Source: Vibrio crassostreae 9ZC13
GTDB taxonomy: Bacteria; Pseudomonadota; Gammaproteobacteria; Enterobacterales; Vibrionaceae
Length of the DNA: 64,000 nucleotides
NCBI RefSeq assembly: GCF_000272045.2
Contig: NZ_AJYZ02000019.1
Coordinates: forward strand, 453,903-517,902
Reading direction: 5' to 3'
Positions 1-7,064 of the stretch are shown here, piece by piece. The translations under genes were made by a program, and so were the position numbers. Every line of letters begins with the position of its first letter. The first letter of the stretch is position 1. Under the pieces are notes generated by a model. That model had not been told where the DNA came from and did no database searches. It was given only the letters and a program-made list of their open reading frames with translations.

Positions 1-15
1 CACGTCTTGTCATTT

Positions 16-321
16 TCATACTTCACCCTCAAGTTGAGAATTGTTACTTCCAGTTTCTAAATCCGTTTCGTCGAGTCCAGTTTCGATTTGGTGATAAACC
101 AAAGCTGTCCCCAAAACGTTCTTAATGTTGTTTATTGCTTCGATGGTGTCCGTTACAAAACCTTGGTTTTCAGTTTCTAGGACCACGATGATTTTGCCTT
201 CAGGGCTATCTCCGTAGATTTCAGCGTTATCGAATTGATCGATCTCCGCTTTGATCTCATTTAGATGCTCAGGGCTCACATGCACGACTAAACTTGATAT
301 ATGCACTTCATTTAGTGCCAT
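16..321 (-). CDS. napD: NapD, chaperone for periplasmic nitrate reductase
   Basis: A 101-residue cytoplasmic protein of the NapD family. NapD binds the twin-arginine signal peptide of the catalytic subunit NapA and holds back export until the molybdenum cofactor is inserted. The N-terminal part (HISSLVVHVSPEHL, then a region ending EIYGDSPEGKIIVV) is the typical ferredoxin-like beta-alpha-beta fold of NapD. The usual length is about 80-90 residues; the extra acidic tail (ETDLETGSNNS) is not conserved in families I know. It lies 23 bp downstream of napF on the same strand, so the order napF-napD-(napA beyond the left edge) matches Vibrio nap operons. The start ATG has GAGAG at SD distance. Identification is confident from sequence and context. 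Confidence 0.93.
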   Translation of the reverse strand: MALNEVHISSLVVHVSPEHLNEIKAEIDQFDNAEIYGDSPEGKIIVVLETENQGFVTDTIEAINNIKNVLGTALVYHQIETGLDETDLETGSNNSQLEGEV

Positions 322-344
322 AAATTGCTCTCGTTATTTTTGTT

Positions 345-824
345 TTATGCATTACTCACAAGAATAGCCGAAGTAGGGCAAATTGCTACGCAGGCCCCAC
401 AACCGCTACACTCATCTAACTCGATTTTTGGTAGAGCAACACTGCCTGCTCTAAGTTCAAATTGAATGGCCATAGGTTCACACATGTCACCACAGCTTCG
501 GCATTCAACATTTTGTTGCGCTAAACACTTATCAGAGATTTGTGCTTTTGCTTGCCAAGGCTCTCCTTGCTTTGGCTTAAAAATGGGTTCGGGACAAACA
601 TCTGCACATTGATAGCAGAACGTACACTCATCAATAGAGAAATCTACAGTGGGAAAACCACCATCGCCTACAATGATTATCTTAGTCTCACAACTCTCGA
701 TGCATTTACCGCAGCGAGTACAGTCATCTGTAAAGCTTTCTAGGCTGTCAATCCAAGGCAAACGAATCTGGCTTGAGTCAACTTTTCGTCTTGAAAAAAG
801 ACGGCGTTTTGATAGATCTACCAC
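345..824 (-). CDS. napF: NapF, ferredoxin-type protein of the nap operon
   Basis: A 159-residue cytoplasmic iron-sulfur protein that accompanies periplasmic nitrate reductase and is thought to act on NapA maturation. Three CxxCxxC...C 4Fe-4S motifs are visible: near residue 35 (CTRCGKC), near residue 67 (CTFCYQC...CP) and near residue 139 (CSGCGAC...CP). A further Cys cluster (CRSCGDMC) sits between the last two, as is typical of NapF. The basic N-terminus (SKRRLFSRRK) also fits the family. The start is GTG with AGG seven bases upstream. It is the first gene of the leftward nap operon, and its promoter region is shared with the divergent narQ. Confidence 0.93.
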   Translation of the reverse strand: MVDLSKRRLFSRRKVDSSQIRLPWIDSLESFTDDCTRCGKCIESCETKIIIVGDGGFPTVDFSIDECTFCYQCADVCPEPIFKPKQGEPWQAKAQISDKCLAQQNVECRSCGDMCEPMAIQFELRAGSVALPKIELDECSGCGACVAICPTSAILVSNA

Positions 825-932
825 TAGATACCTATAGATGTTACTAAGATGTTGTAATTGTAGGTCATTATTCTATTAATATCTTGTAATGAGTCCTCAC
901 AAGTAGTGTAGTTTTAGAAACAATTGTATAAA

Positions 933-948
933 TACCCCCTAAGGGCTA
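933..948. promoter_or_regulatory. Candidate NarP 7-2-7 site
   Basis: TACCCCC-TA-AGGGCTA is an inverted pair of heptamers with a 2-bp spacer. Each half differs at one position from the NarL/NarP consensus TACYYMT. It lies between napF and narQ, and narP itself is encoded next door. In E. coli the napF promoter also carries a 7-2-7 NarP site proximal and an FNR site distal to napF, the same arrangement as here. No footprint is available, so this is a motif-based call. Confidence 0.6.
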
Positions 949-962
949 ATTGGGGGCATATA

Positions 963-976
963 TTGTCTTAGATCAA
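963..976. promoter_or_regulatory. Candidate FNR box in the nap/narQP intergenic region
   Basis: TTGTCTTAGATCAA matches the FNR consensus TTGAT-N4-ATCAA perfectly in the right half and at three of five bases in the left half. The centre is 29 bp from the centre of the NarP-like site and distal to napF. Thirteen of its 14 bases recur upstream of dcuC (5067-5080, minus strand). It could serve napF, narQ or both. Confidence 0.6.
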
Positions 977-1077
977 TAAATTACGGAGCGAGTGATCACA
1001 TATTGAATGGAGCTATGATTTTTGATGTGTGACAATACGATATCGCTGGCAAGTCATTTATCAATAGGAAGGCACTT

Positions 1078-2808
1078 TTGCTTATAAAACCGGTTTCATC
1101 TGTAACAAGTACGATAGCAAAATCTTTGCTCTCTATACTGCTGTTGTCGGTTGCTACGACTGGCTTTGCCATCTTTACTTTGGCTTCAAGTTTGAATGAT
1201 GCGGAAGCGGTTAACGTGGCCGGTTCAATGCGAATGCAAAGCTACCGTTTAGCCCATGATATTCAAATAGAATCTGTCGATTATGAATCTCATATTCGTG
1301 AATTCGAAAGTTCTCTTTACTCGCCATCCATGACTAATTTGGTCAGTTGGAATGTTCCGACAGACATCACAGAAGATTACTATTTAATTATCGGCCGTTG
1401 GCATGAGCTAAAACAGGTCTTGAATAGCGAAGAGCGCGATCACTATCTCGTGTTGGTTGAAAACTTCGTGGCTGAAATCGATGGCTTCGTTTATAAGCTG
1501 CAAGAGTTCTCTGAAGACAAGTTAATAAAGTTAGCGTGGGCTGGTGGTATCGGCCTTGGTGGGATTCTGGTCATATCTCTTTTTGTTGTTCACTTTGTAC
1601 GTAAACAGGTTGTTAAACCGCTACATGCTCTTGTCGGTGCGAGCCAAAGAATCAAAAACAGCGACTTCGAGGTAGAACTCAAGGTGACCAGTAACAACGA
1701 AATGGGCATTTTGACCCAAACCTTCAACTCGATGGCCAAAGATTTAGGCGTGCTTTATCGAAACCTTGAAGATGTGGTGGATGCAAAGACGATTGAGCTG
1801 CAAAATGCGAACCAGTCGCTGCAGGCACTTTATAACTCGTCACAAGAGCTCACGGTGACGCGTATTGCTCCTGAAAACTTCCGAGCTATCTTGCAGCATC
1901 TCGTGAGCTTGGAAGGGATTGGATCACTGAGGCTCGAGATTGTCGATAACTCAGGCCGTTCATTGATTATGGATGAAGGTTACGATTCGAATTTAGACTA
2001 CGAAAAGTTTGAGATGAAACTCGACGATAACGAACTTATTCTCGGCTATTTATACTGTTCATATCACCACGGGCACTCAACTAAAGCTCTGATCGAAAGC
2101 TTCATTCAACTGCTATCGAGAGCGATCTACTACAATCGTGCTCAAAAGAAAGCTGAACAGCTTATTATCATGGAAGAGCGTGCCACGATTGCACGTGAAC
2201 TCCACGATTCATTGGCTCAATCACTGTCGTACTTGAAAATTCAAGTTACACTATTAAAGCGTGTGATTGGCAAACTGCCAGAGCAACAGCACCGAGAGCA
2301 ATCTGAACAAATCGCGTCTGAGATCGGAAACGGCTTAGCCGACGCTTATACCCAGTTAAGAGAGCTACTCACCACATTTAGGTTGACCATTAAAGAGGGC
2401 AACTTTGGAGACGCCTTAAGTACCATGCTTGAGGCGCTCAGCGAGAGAACCGATGCGAAGATTAACCTCACTAATAATCTATCATCGATCGAGCTTGATG
2501 CGCATAGTCAGGTTCACTTGCTTCAATTGATTCGTGAAGCAACAATAAATGCAATAAAACACGCCAATGCCGACTTGATAGATGTATGCTGTATCGATGA
2601 GGACGGTGAAGTATTAGTCGTGATAAAAGATAATGGAGATGGCTTTGACTCAAGTAGTTCCAAGGTGAACCACTACGGGATGAGCATTATGCAGGAGCGT
2701 GCGGCAAGACTGAATGGCGACTTGACGATTGAAGCGGCGCAAGGTGAAGGCTGTACAGTCATATTGAAATATAAAAGTTTGAAGGAAGTTAAAGTTGACG
2801 ATTTGTAA
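1078..2808 (+). CDS. narQ: NarQ, nitrate/nitrite sensor histidine kinase
   Basis: A 576-residue inner-membrane kinase. It has an N-terminal membrane segment (about residues 14-37), then a periplasmic region with the P-box NVAGSMRMQSYRLA that binds nitrate. A second membrane segment (about 156-176) is followed by a HAMP linker, a cysteine-poor central module and the HisKA_3 domain. The phosphoacceptor is His376 in ARELHDSLAQS, and the ATPase G-box DNGDGF follows. The start is TTG with AGGAAGG upstream. The 3' end overlaps narP by 14 bp, so the two are translationally linked. It should phosphorylate NarP in response to nitrate or nitrite and so control the divergent nap operon. NarX is the alternative, but pairing with NarP and nap favours NarQ. 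Confidence 0.93.
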   Translation: MLIKPVSSVTSTIAKSLLSILLLSVATTGFAIFTLASSLNDAEAVNVAGSMRMQSYRLAHDIQIESVDYESHIREFESSLYSPSMTNLVSWNVPTDITEDYYLIIGRWHELKQVLNSEERDHYLVLVENFVAEIDGFVYKLQEFSEDKLIKLAWAGGIGLGGILVISLFVVHFVRKQVVKPLHALVGASQRIKNSDFEVELKVTSNNEMGILTQTFNSMAKDLGVLYRNLEDVVDAKTIELQNANQSLQALYNSSQELTVTRIAPENFRAILQHLVSLEGIGSLRLEIVDNSGRSLIMDEGYDSNLDYEKFEMKLDDNELILGYLYCSYHHGHSTKALIESFIQLLSRAIYYNRAQKKAEQLIIMEERATIARELHDSLAQSLSYLKIQVTLLKRVIGKLPEQQHREQSEQIASEIGNGLADAYTQLRELLTTFRLTIKEGNFGDALSTMLEALSERTDAKINLTNNLSSIELDAHSQVHLLQLIREATINAIKHANADLIDVCCIDEDGEVLVVIKDNGDGFDSSSSKVNHYGMSIMQERAARLNGDLTIEAAQGEGCTVILKYKSLKEVKVDDL

Positions 2809-3427
2809 AGTAATGCTGGTTGATGATCATCCATTGATGCGCAGAGGTATAAGCCAATTACTGAGCTTTGAAGACGAATTCGAAGTGATTGCAGAAGCAA
2901 GTAACGGCACTGAAGCGGTTGCTCTTGCTCATGAAGAAGAACCTGATTTGATCCTTTTGGATCTCAATATGAAGGGCATGTCTGGTTTAGATACCTTGAA
3001 AGCACTTCGCACTGACGGTTCTAGCGCAAACATTGTTATTCTAACGGTTTCTGATAGCCCTGCAGACATTGAAGCGATTGTAAAAGCAGGCGCTGATGGC
3101 TACTTGTTGAAAGACACTGAACCCGATGAGTTAATTGAACTGCTTAAGCAAGCACACAGCGGTGACAAGGCTTACAGCAGTGTGGTTGCTCGTTACCTAA
3201 ATGATGCTGGAAGCCGCAATGATATCTTCGAACAATTGACTGAACGCGAAATGCAGATCCTTCAAGAAGTCGCGAAAGGTTACCGCAATAAGCAGATCGC
3301 TGATCACCTGTTCATTTCTGAATCGACAGTTAAGGTACATATGAAGAGTCTACTGAAAAAGCTGCAAGTGCCTTCCCGTACCGCTGCCACGGTTCTGTAT
3401 CTAGAACGCTATGGTGAAATGAAGTAG
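2795..3427 (+). CDS. narP: NarP, nitrate/nitrite response regulator
   Basis: A 210-residue LuxR/FixJ-type response regulator. The receiver domain has acidic residues near 10-11 (LVDDHPLMRRG), phosphoacceptor Asp56 in LLDLNMKGMSGLDTL, and Lys in YLLKDTEPDEL. The C-terminal HTH contains LTEREMQILQEVAKG and NKQIADHLFISESTVKVHMKSLLKKL. It resembles E. coli NarP more than NarL through LNMKGMSGLDTL. The TTG start at 2795 lies inside narQ; the in-frame ATG at 2813 would remove the first beta strand, so TTG is preferred. It probably binds the 7-2-7 site at 933-948. Confidence 0.92.
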   Translation: MTICKVMLVDDHPLMRRGISQLLSFEDEFEVIAEASNGTEAVALAHEEEPDLILLDLNMKGMSGLDTLKALRTDGSSANIVILTVSDSPADIEAIVKAGADGYLLKDTEPDELIELLKQAHSGDKAYSSVVARYLNDAGSRNDIFEQLTEREMQILQEVAKGYRNKQIADHLFISESTVKVHMKSLLKKLQVPSRTAATVLYLERYGEMK

Positions 3428-3518
3428 GGCTTGGTCCTTTGAGATAACACTATTTCAAGCCTGACTGTTTATACATGTCTCGATAGTTTTGACGATGTGA
3501 GAAAGTGACATTAAAAAA

Positions 3519-3550
3519 GGCGCTGAACTTACTAAGTTCAGCGCCTTTTT
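3519..3550. terminator. Bidirectional terminator between narP and dcuC
   Basis: The 12-bp stem GGCGCTGAACTT / AAGTTCAGCGCC has a 3-base loop. It is preceded by a run of A and followed by TTTTT, so it can end both the rightward narQP transcript and the leftward dcuC transcript. Confidence 0.93.
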
Positions 3551-3596
3551 ATTAGGGCATTTTATATCCAAATAATCATGTCTGTTTTACTGACAA

Positions 3597-4964
3597 TTAA
3601 GCTGCCATTGGTACTAGAACAAGCGTACCGAAGATCACCGTGATAAGACCACAGATTACTGGTACTGAAGTACGTTTAACGACTTCAAACGGGCTGATTT
3701 TACCCATGCCAGAAGTCGCTACAATTACACCCGAAACAGGAGAAATTGTACGGCCTAAGTTAGACGCTTGAAGCATTGGGATGATTAGGAACGCAGGGTT
3801 CAAGCCCATTTTCGCAGCAAGTGACGGAGCCAGTTCTACGAATGCATAGAATGGCGCGTTACCAGAACCTGTCGCGATAGCAGCAGCAACTGTTAGACCA
3901 GTCAGGATAAGCATTAATGCGATACCGCCAGCGCCAGCTGATTCAGCAAGGCCGATTAGGTTATCAATTGCACCGATAGACATTAGGCCCTGAGCAAATA
4001 CACCCGCCGCAACCAACAGCATTACTACGCCTTTAAATGCTTCGGCCATACCTTGGTAGCAAGAATCTAGGTCTTCTAGTGTTTTTTCGCCGTCAAACTT
4101 CTTCACAACGTAATCGATAACAGCGCCCACGAAAATTGAACCTACTACGATGGTGTAGATATCAAGTGAAAGGCCCGGAATGGTACGACCGTTGAATAGA
4201 AATACTCCAAAAATAGGTAAGAATGGAAGAGCAGCATAAAAAGCCGGCGCATTCGTTTCAATTTCTGAAACGTCTACTTTTTCCATTGGCGTGTTTTCTT
4301 TCTTATCTAGGTATTTGTTCCAGAAGAAAGCCGCACCCGCCATCACGATGATCGCACAGATAGAAACAGGCAGTACCGTTTGAACAGCAAACACATCAAG
4401 AGACATACCTGATTTTTCTGCTGCGATAACCACATCACCCGACGTTGGTGAAAGAATGATTGCTGCAGGTGATGCACAAACCGCCACCGCTGCTGGACGA
4501 GAAATACCCATTGCCGTCATCATTGGGAATAGGGTCGCCATCAATAGCACGCCAAGGCCTGTTGCAGAACTTACTGCTAGAGACATTAGACACGCTACGA
4601 TGTAAGCCGCAACAAGAAGTACGTATGGAGATTTGATAGCAGCAAGCGGTTTAGAGAATTGTTTTACTACCACATTGTTTGCGCCGATATGCGTCATGTA
4701 AGAAGCAAAGCCACAAAGAAGCATGATTTGCATGCCTAGGCCGCCTCCACGGTACTGAAGCATGTACTTAACGAATTCTAGTGAGTCGGTAACCATGTTA
4801 CCTGTTGAAGCGACCTTAGCGGGTAAGACTGTGTGACCAATAAGGCCGGTGATAAGAAGTAGGACAAGGCCAGCAGTTAGTAATACACCCGCCGCTTTAT
4901 AGCCTTTTACAATAAAGTAACCAACAGCAATAGTAATCACTAATCCGATCAAGAGCTCTAACAT
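3597..4964 (-). CDS. dcuC: DcuC-family anaerobic C4-dicarboxylate transporter
   Basis: A 455-residue polytopic inner-membrane protein of the DcuC/YfcC-type carrier superfamily. It starts directly with a hydrophobic helix (LLIGLVITIAVGYF), and about a dozen hydrophobic segments alternate with short loops. Family-type motifs include SPTSGDVVIAA and GSGNAPFYAFVELAP, and the length is close to that of E. coli DcuC. It probably exports succinate or exchanges C4-dicarboxylates during fumarate respiration. I chose the ATG at 4964 because GTGGAG lies seven bases upstream; a GTG at 4976 would add four residues and overlap that SD. Neighbouring nap/narQP genes and an FNR-like box about 100 bp upstream fit anaerobic expression. 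The exact substrate is inferred from family only. Confidence 0.85.
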   Translation of the reverse strand: MLELLIGLVITIAVGYFIVKGYKAAGVLLTAGLVLLLITGLIGHTVLPAKVASTGNMVTDSLEFVKYMLQYRGGGLGMQIMLLCGFASYMTHIGANNVVVKQFSKPLAAIKSPYVLLVAAYIVACLMSLAVSSATGLGVLLMATLFPMMTAMGISRPAAVAVCASPAAIILSPTSGDVVIAAEKSGMSLDVFAVQTVLPVSICAIIVMAGAAFFWNKYLDKKENTPMEKVDVSEIETNAPAFYAALPFLPIFGVFLFNGRTIPGLSLDIYTIVVGSIFVGAVIDYVVKKFDGEKTLEDLDSCYQGMAEAFKGVVMLLVAAGVFAQGLMSIGAIDNLIGLAESAGAGGIALMLILTGLTVAAAIATGSGNAPFYAFVELAPSLAAKMGLNPAFLIIPMLQASNLGRTISPVSGVIVATSGMGKISPFEVVKRTSVPVICGLITVIFGTLVLVPMAA

Positions 4965-5066
4965 AGAAATCTCCACAAAGTTTAAAAAATATAAGAAAGT
5001 GTTTCAGAATATGACAATGAATGTACAGAAAACTGCACTGTGGCACGAGGCATAGTTGAGGTTGAT

Positions 5067-5080
5067 ATGATCTAAGACAA
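5067..5080 (-). promoter_or_regulatory. Candidate FNR box upstream of dcuC
   Basis: Read on the minus strand this is TTGTCTTAGATCAT, identical at 13 of 14 positions to the FNR-like box at 963-976, including its non-conserved spacer TTAG. It is centred about 110 bp upstream of the dcuC ATG, a normal position for an activator site in a gene with a leader. Confidence 0.5.
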
Positions 5081-5340
5081 ACATTTTCTTTGATGTTAAT
5101 TGTGGTTGTAAATCGTGATTAACTACTGTTGTTTAGATGTTAATAAACAAATTTTGCGGCTCGTTAGAATATAACTTGGATCACCTTTGGTTGTTCTAGT
5201 TGCATATGGAGGTTTCGTTTATAAATCGTGAGTGTTTTTTGTGCTTTGGAAGGAAACGTGTAACGAAGTGGGTATTTATCGGGGTAAAGAGGTGAGAATC
5301 TTAGCTTTGAAGCCTACTTATGTTTAAAGATTACTTATGT

Positions 5341-5574
5341 TTAACACCTACTTACTTCCCATAAGTAAGCGCTAAAACACAAGTTATAATAAGGCGATTC
5401 TTCAGCTTCTTCGTTTAATACGACTTCGTCCTCGAGTACCACTTCTTCAACTTCTTCTGCGAATAGGGGCATAGAGAAAGCGATTAGAACTAAAGGTAGC
5501 TTTGGTAGGAATCGTGTGTATGAAATTGTATTTGCTAATGGGTGCGATGTTCGTGAGATAGTGTGTTTCGACAT
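5341..5574 (-). CDS. Possible small secreted protein, unrecognised
   Basis: From the ATG at 5574 this frame gives 77 residues: a basic N-terminus, a hydrophobic stretch (LPLVLIAFSMPLFA) ending in a plausible signal peptidase site, then a very acidic segment (EEVEEVVLEDEVVLNEEAEE) and a short tail. A GTG start at 5604 is also possible. No convincing ribosome binding site precedes either start, and the tail SAYLWEVSRC looks like a frame that ends arbitrarily. It may be a decayed gene or a small exported acidic protein. I do not recognise a family. Confidence 0.3.
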   Translation of the reverse strand: MSKHTISRTSHPLANTISYTRFLPKLPLVLIAFSMPLFAEEVEEVVLEDEVVLNEEAEESPYYNLCFSAYLWEVSRC

Positions 5575-5597
5575 AATGGTTTTGTATATAAAGTGAT

Positions 5598-5798
5598 TTA
5601 ACACGACGAACTAAGTGTTAGTCTGATGAGTAGACAGTGAGCGAATCGAACCGTTGGCATTGTCGGCGCATGTTCCATCGCAATCGACTCCCAATTCATT
5701 TTTGGGGTCGGAATGGTATGCACGGATTGGATTAAGTGGAGGTGCTGATTGAATAAGCTCACTTCACTTACAGCGTCCTCAAGTTGTTTGGTATTCAT
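5598..5798 (-). CDS. Possible small hypothetical protein
   Basis: A 66-residue frame starting MNTKQLEDAVSEVSLFNQ, with AGGA about eight bases before its ATG. It contains no domain I can name and ends LLIRLTLSSSC. It overlaps the start region of the next small frame by a few bases. Coding status is doubtful; the only support is the start signal and the lack of any other gene in this kilobase. Confidence 0.25.
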   Translation of the reverse strand: MNTKQLEDAVSEVSLFNQHLHLIQSVHTIPTPKMNWESIAMEHAPTMPTVRFAHCLLIRLTLSSSC

Positions 5799-5965
5799 CT
5801 ACATTCCTGTCGACTGTTGTTCTTGTAATTTGGCGCTTAGTTTATGGTCAAAGCGCGCGAACAGTATTTAAATGAAGGTGAATGATCTTTCGTGAGGTTA
5901 CTTGATATTGGTTTAGGAATATTTGGGGAGGAAAGTTGGGTTTATGATTGAAATAACAGCTCAGA

Positions 5966-5994
5966 AACACAGAGAGCAAGGCGCTCTCTGTGTT
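5966..5994 (-). terminator. Hairpin downstream of mngR, probable terminator
   Basis: AACACAGAGAGC pairs perfectly with GCTCTCTGTGTT (12 bp, 5-base loop), 36 bp after the mngR stop on the minus strand. The following T tract is short (TTTCTG), so termination may be weak or partly Rho-assisted. Confidence 0.55.
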
Positions 5995-6030
5995 GGTCAT
6001 TTTGCTACTATCGAAACTTGCTGATGAGCA

Positions 6031-6747
6031 TTATCTCTGGCGTCTTGCGACCAAAGTAAATCGGTAATCGTTAGACGTGAAGTAGTTACGGCTGTATTCA
6101 AACACCGTGTTATTGGCGAGGTAACCGCGAGTACGTTTTTCAATGATAGGCTGAGCTGGGTCAATACCTAACTGTTTAGCAACGTCTTCAGGCGGAAGAA
6201 TCGGTACCAATTCCTGCTCACTTCGATCAATCACCATGCCTTTGGTGTTCTCAATAAAGTCGTATTTTGATGTCTGCATCACTTGATAGGTGAGATCTGG
6301 GAATAGGGCAACAGGTAACCAAGTTTCTTCAACCGTGATTGGATTGTTGTCTATGAAACGAACACGTTTTACGTAGAAAACCAATTCGCCTTCTTTGATA
6401 TCTAAATGTTCAGACATCGCCAAAGAACACGGCTTCATTTCGAAGGCCAGAACTTCACTGTGTGTAACCACATCCAAATGCGCCCACTTTTCTTGAAAGC
6501 TCGACTGTTTGTAGATGTCGTAATTGATCTTGTTCTCTTTGACGTAAGTACCACTACCTTGAACGCTTTCCAGCTCATCGTTTTCGATCAGTAGTTTCAG
6601 CGCCTGTCTAACCGTTACACGACTTACCGAGAATACTTCACGCAATTGCGCTTCCGTTGGGAGTGCTTCTCCAACTTTATATTCACCAGAACTGATCTTT
6701 TCTCTTATTGCATCGGCGATTTGGCGATACATAGGGAGTCTTGCCAT
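6031..6747 (-). CDS. mngR: MngR, GntR/HutC-family repressor of the mng operon
   Basis: A 238-residue regulator. Residues 1-70 form a GntR winged helix (YRQIADAIREKISSGEYKVGEALPTE, then VSRVTVRQALKLL and GSGTYV). The remainder is a UTRA ligand-binding domain ending RTRGYLANNTVFEYSRNYF and RFTLVARR. It is divergent from mngA, as in E. coli where MngR (FarR) represses mngAB. The ligand is probably mannosylglycerate or its 6-phosphate, by analogy. The start ATG has GAGG at good spacing. ATACAAAT repeats in the mngR-mngA intergenic region are the likely operator. Confidence 0.88.
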   Translation of the reverse strand: MARLPMYRQIADAIREKISSGEYKVGEALPTEAQLREVFSVSRVTVRQALKLLIENDELESVQGSGTYVKENKINYDIYKQSSFQEKWAHLDVVTHSEVLAFEMKPCSLAMSEHLDIKEGELVFYVKRVRFIDNNPITVEETWLPVALFPDLTYQVMQTSKYDFIENTKGMVIDRSEQELVPILPPEDVAKQLGIDPAQPIIEKRTRGYLANNTVFEYSRNYFTSNDYRFTLVARRQR

Positions 6748-6881
6748 TTTTGCCTCATTTGTGCGCTAGGACAACTAGACTTTGATTAACAACCTGTACC
6801 TTAAATACGTAAATTTGCTCTATATAAGCCTTGCTTTAAAGGTTAGTGTGAGCGTCGTATCGGCGTTTTGTAGTACATATA

Positions 6882-6964
6882 ATACAAATTAAACGATACA
6901 TAACAAGCTTTCTTAAAGGATTTACCAATACGATTTAAATACAAATTAAATACAAATATGTATT
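6882..6964. promoter_or_regulatory. Candidate MngR operator region
   Basis: ATACAAAT occurs three times (6882, 6939, 6950). The last copy forms the inverted repeat AATACA-AATA-TGTATT at 6949-6964, and ATACAAATTAAA is repeated exactly at 6882 and 6939. GntR/HutC regulators commonly bind TA-rich inverted repeats of this size. The cluster lies before the mngA start chosen here (7065) and would be inside or just before the gene if the longer start at 6963 were used. Confidence 0.5.
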
Positions 6965-7064
6965 GATGAGATCGTTATCACGGATTAAATGTCTTGAAGT
7001 TGTATTATTCATCTCGTCGACAGGGACGACTGTCGTACTAATCCGTGACTATGGGACAAAGGTT

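Larger units (their letters stand above)
4977..6030. other. Gene-poor 1-kb interval between dcuC and mngR
   Basis: This AT-rich stretch holds the dcuC promoter with its FNR-like box, the two doubtful small frames on the minus strand, and a strong hairpin near its right end. I see no RNA gene, mobile-element end or larger reading frame in it. Confidence 0.6.

Noticed and set aside
5051..5066. TGGCACGAGGCATAG-like region as a sigma-54 promoter
   Set aside because: It is on the plus strand with no rightward gene, lacks the TTGC element (true start is TGGCACG at about 5041), and dcuC is leftward.
6963..7064. 34-codon N-terminal extension of MngA
   Set aside because: It lacks family similarity and overlaps the MngR operator-like repeats; the E. 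coli protein aligns from 7065.
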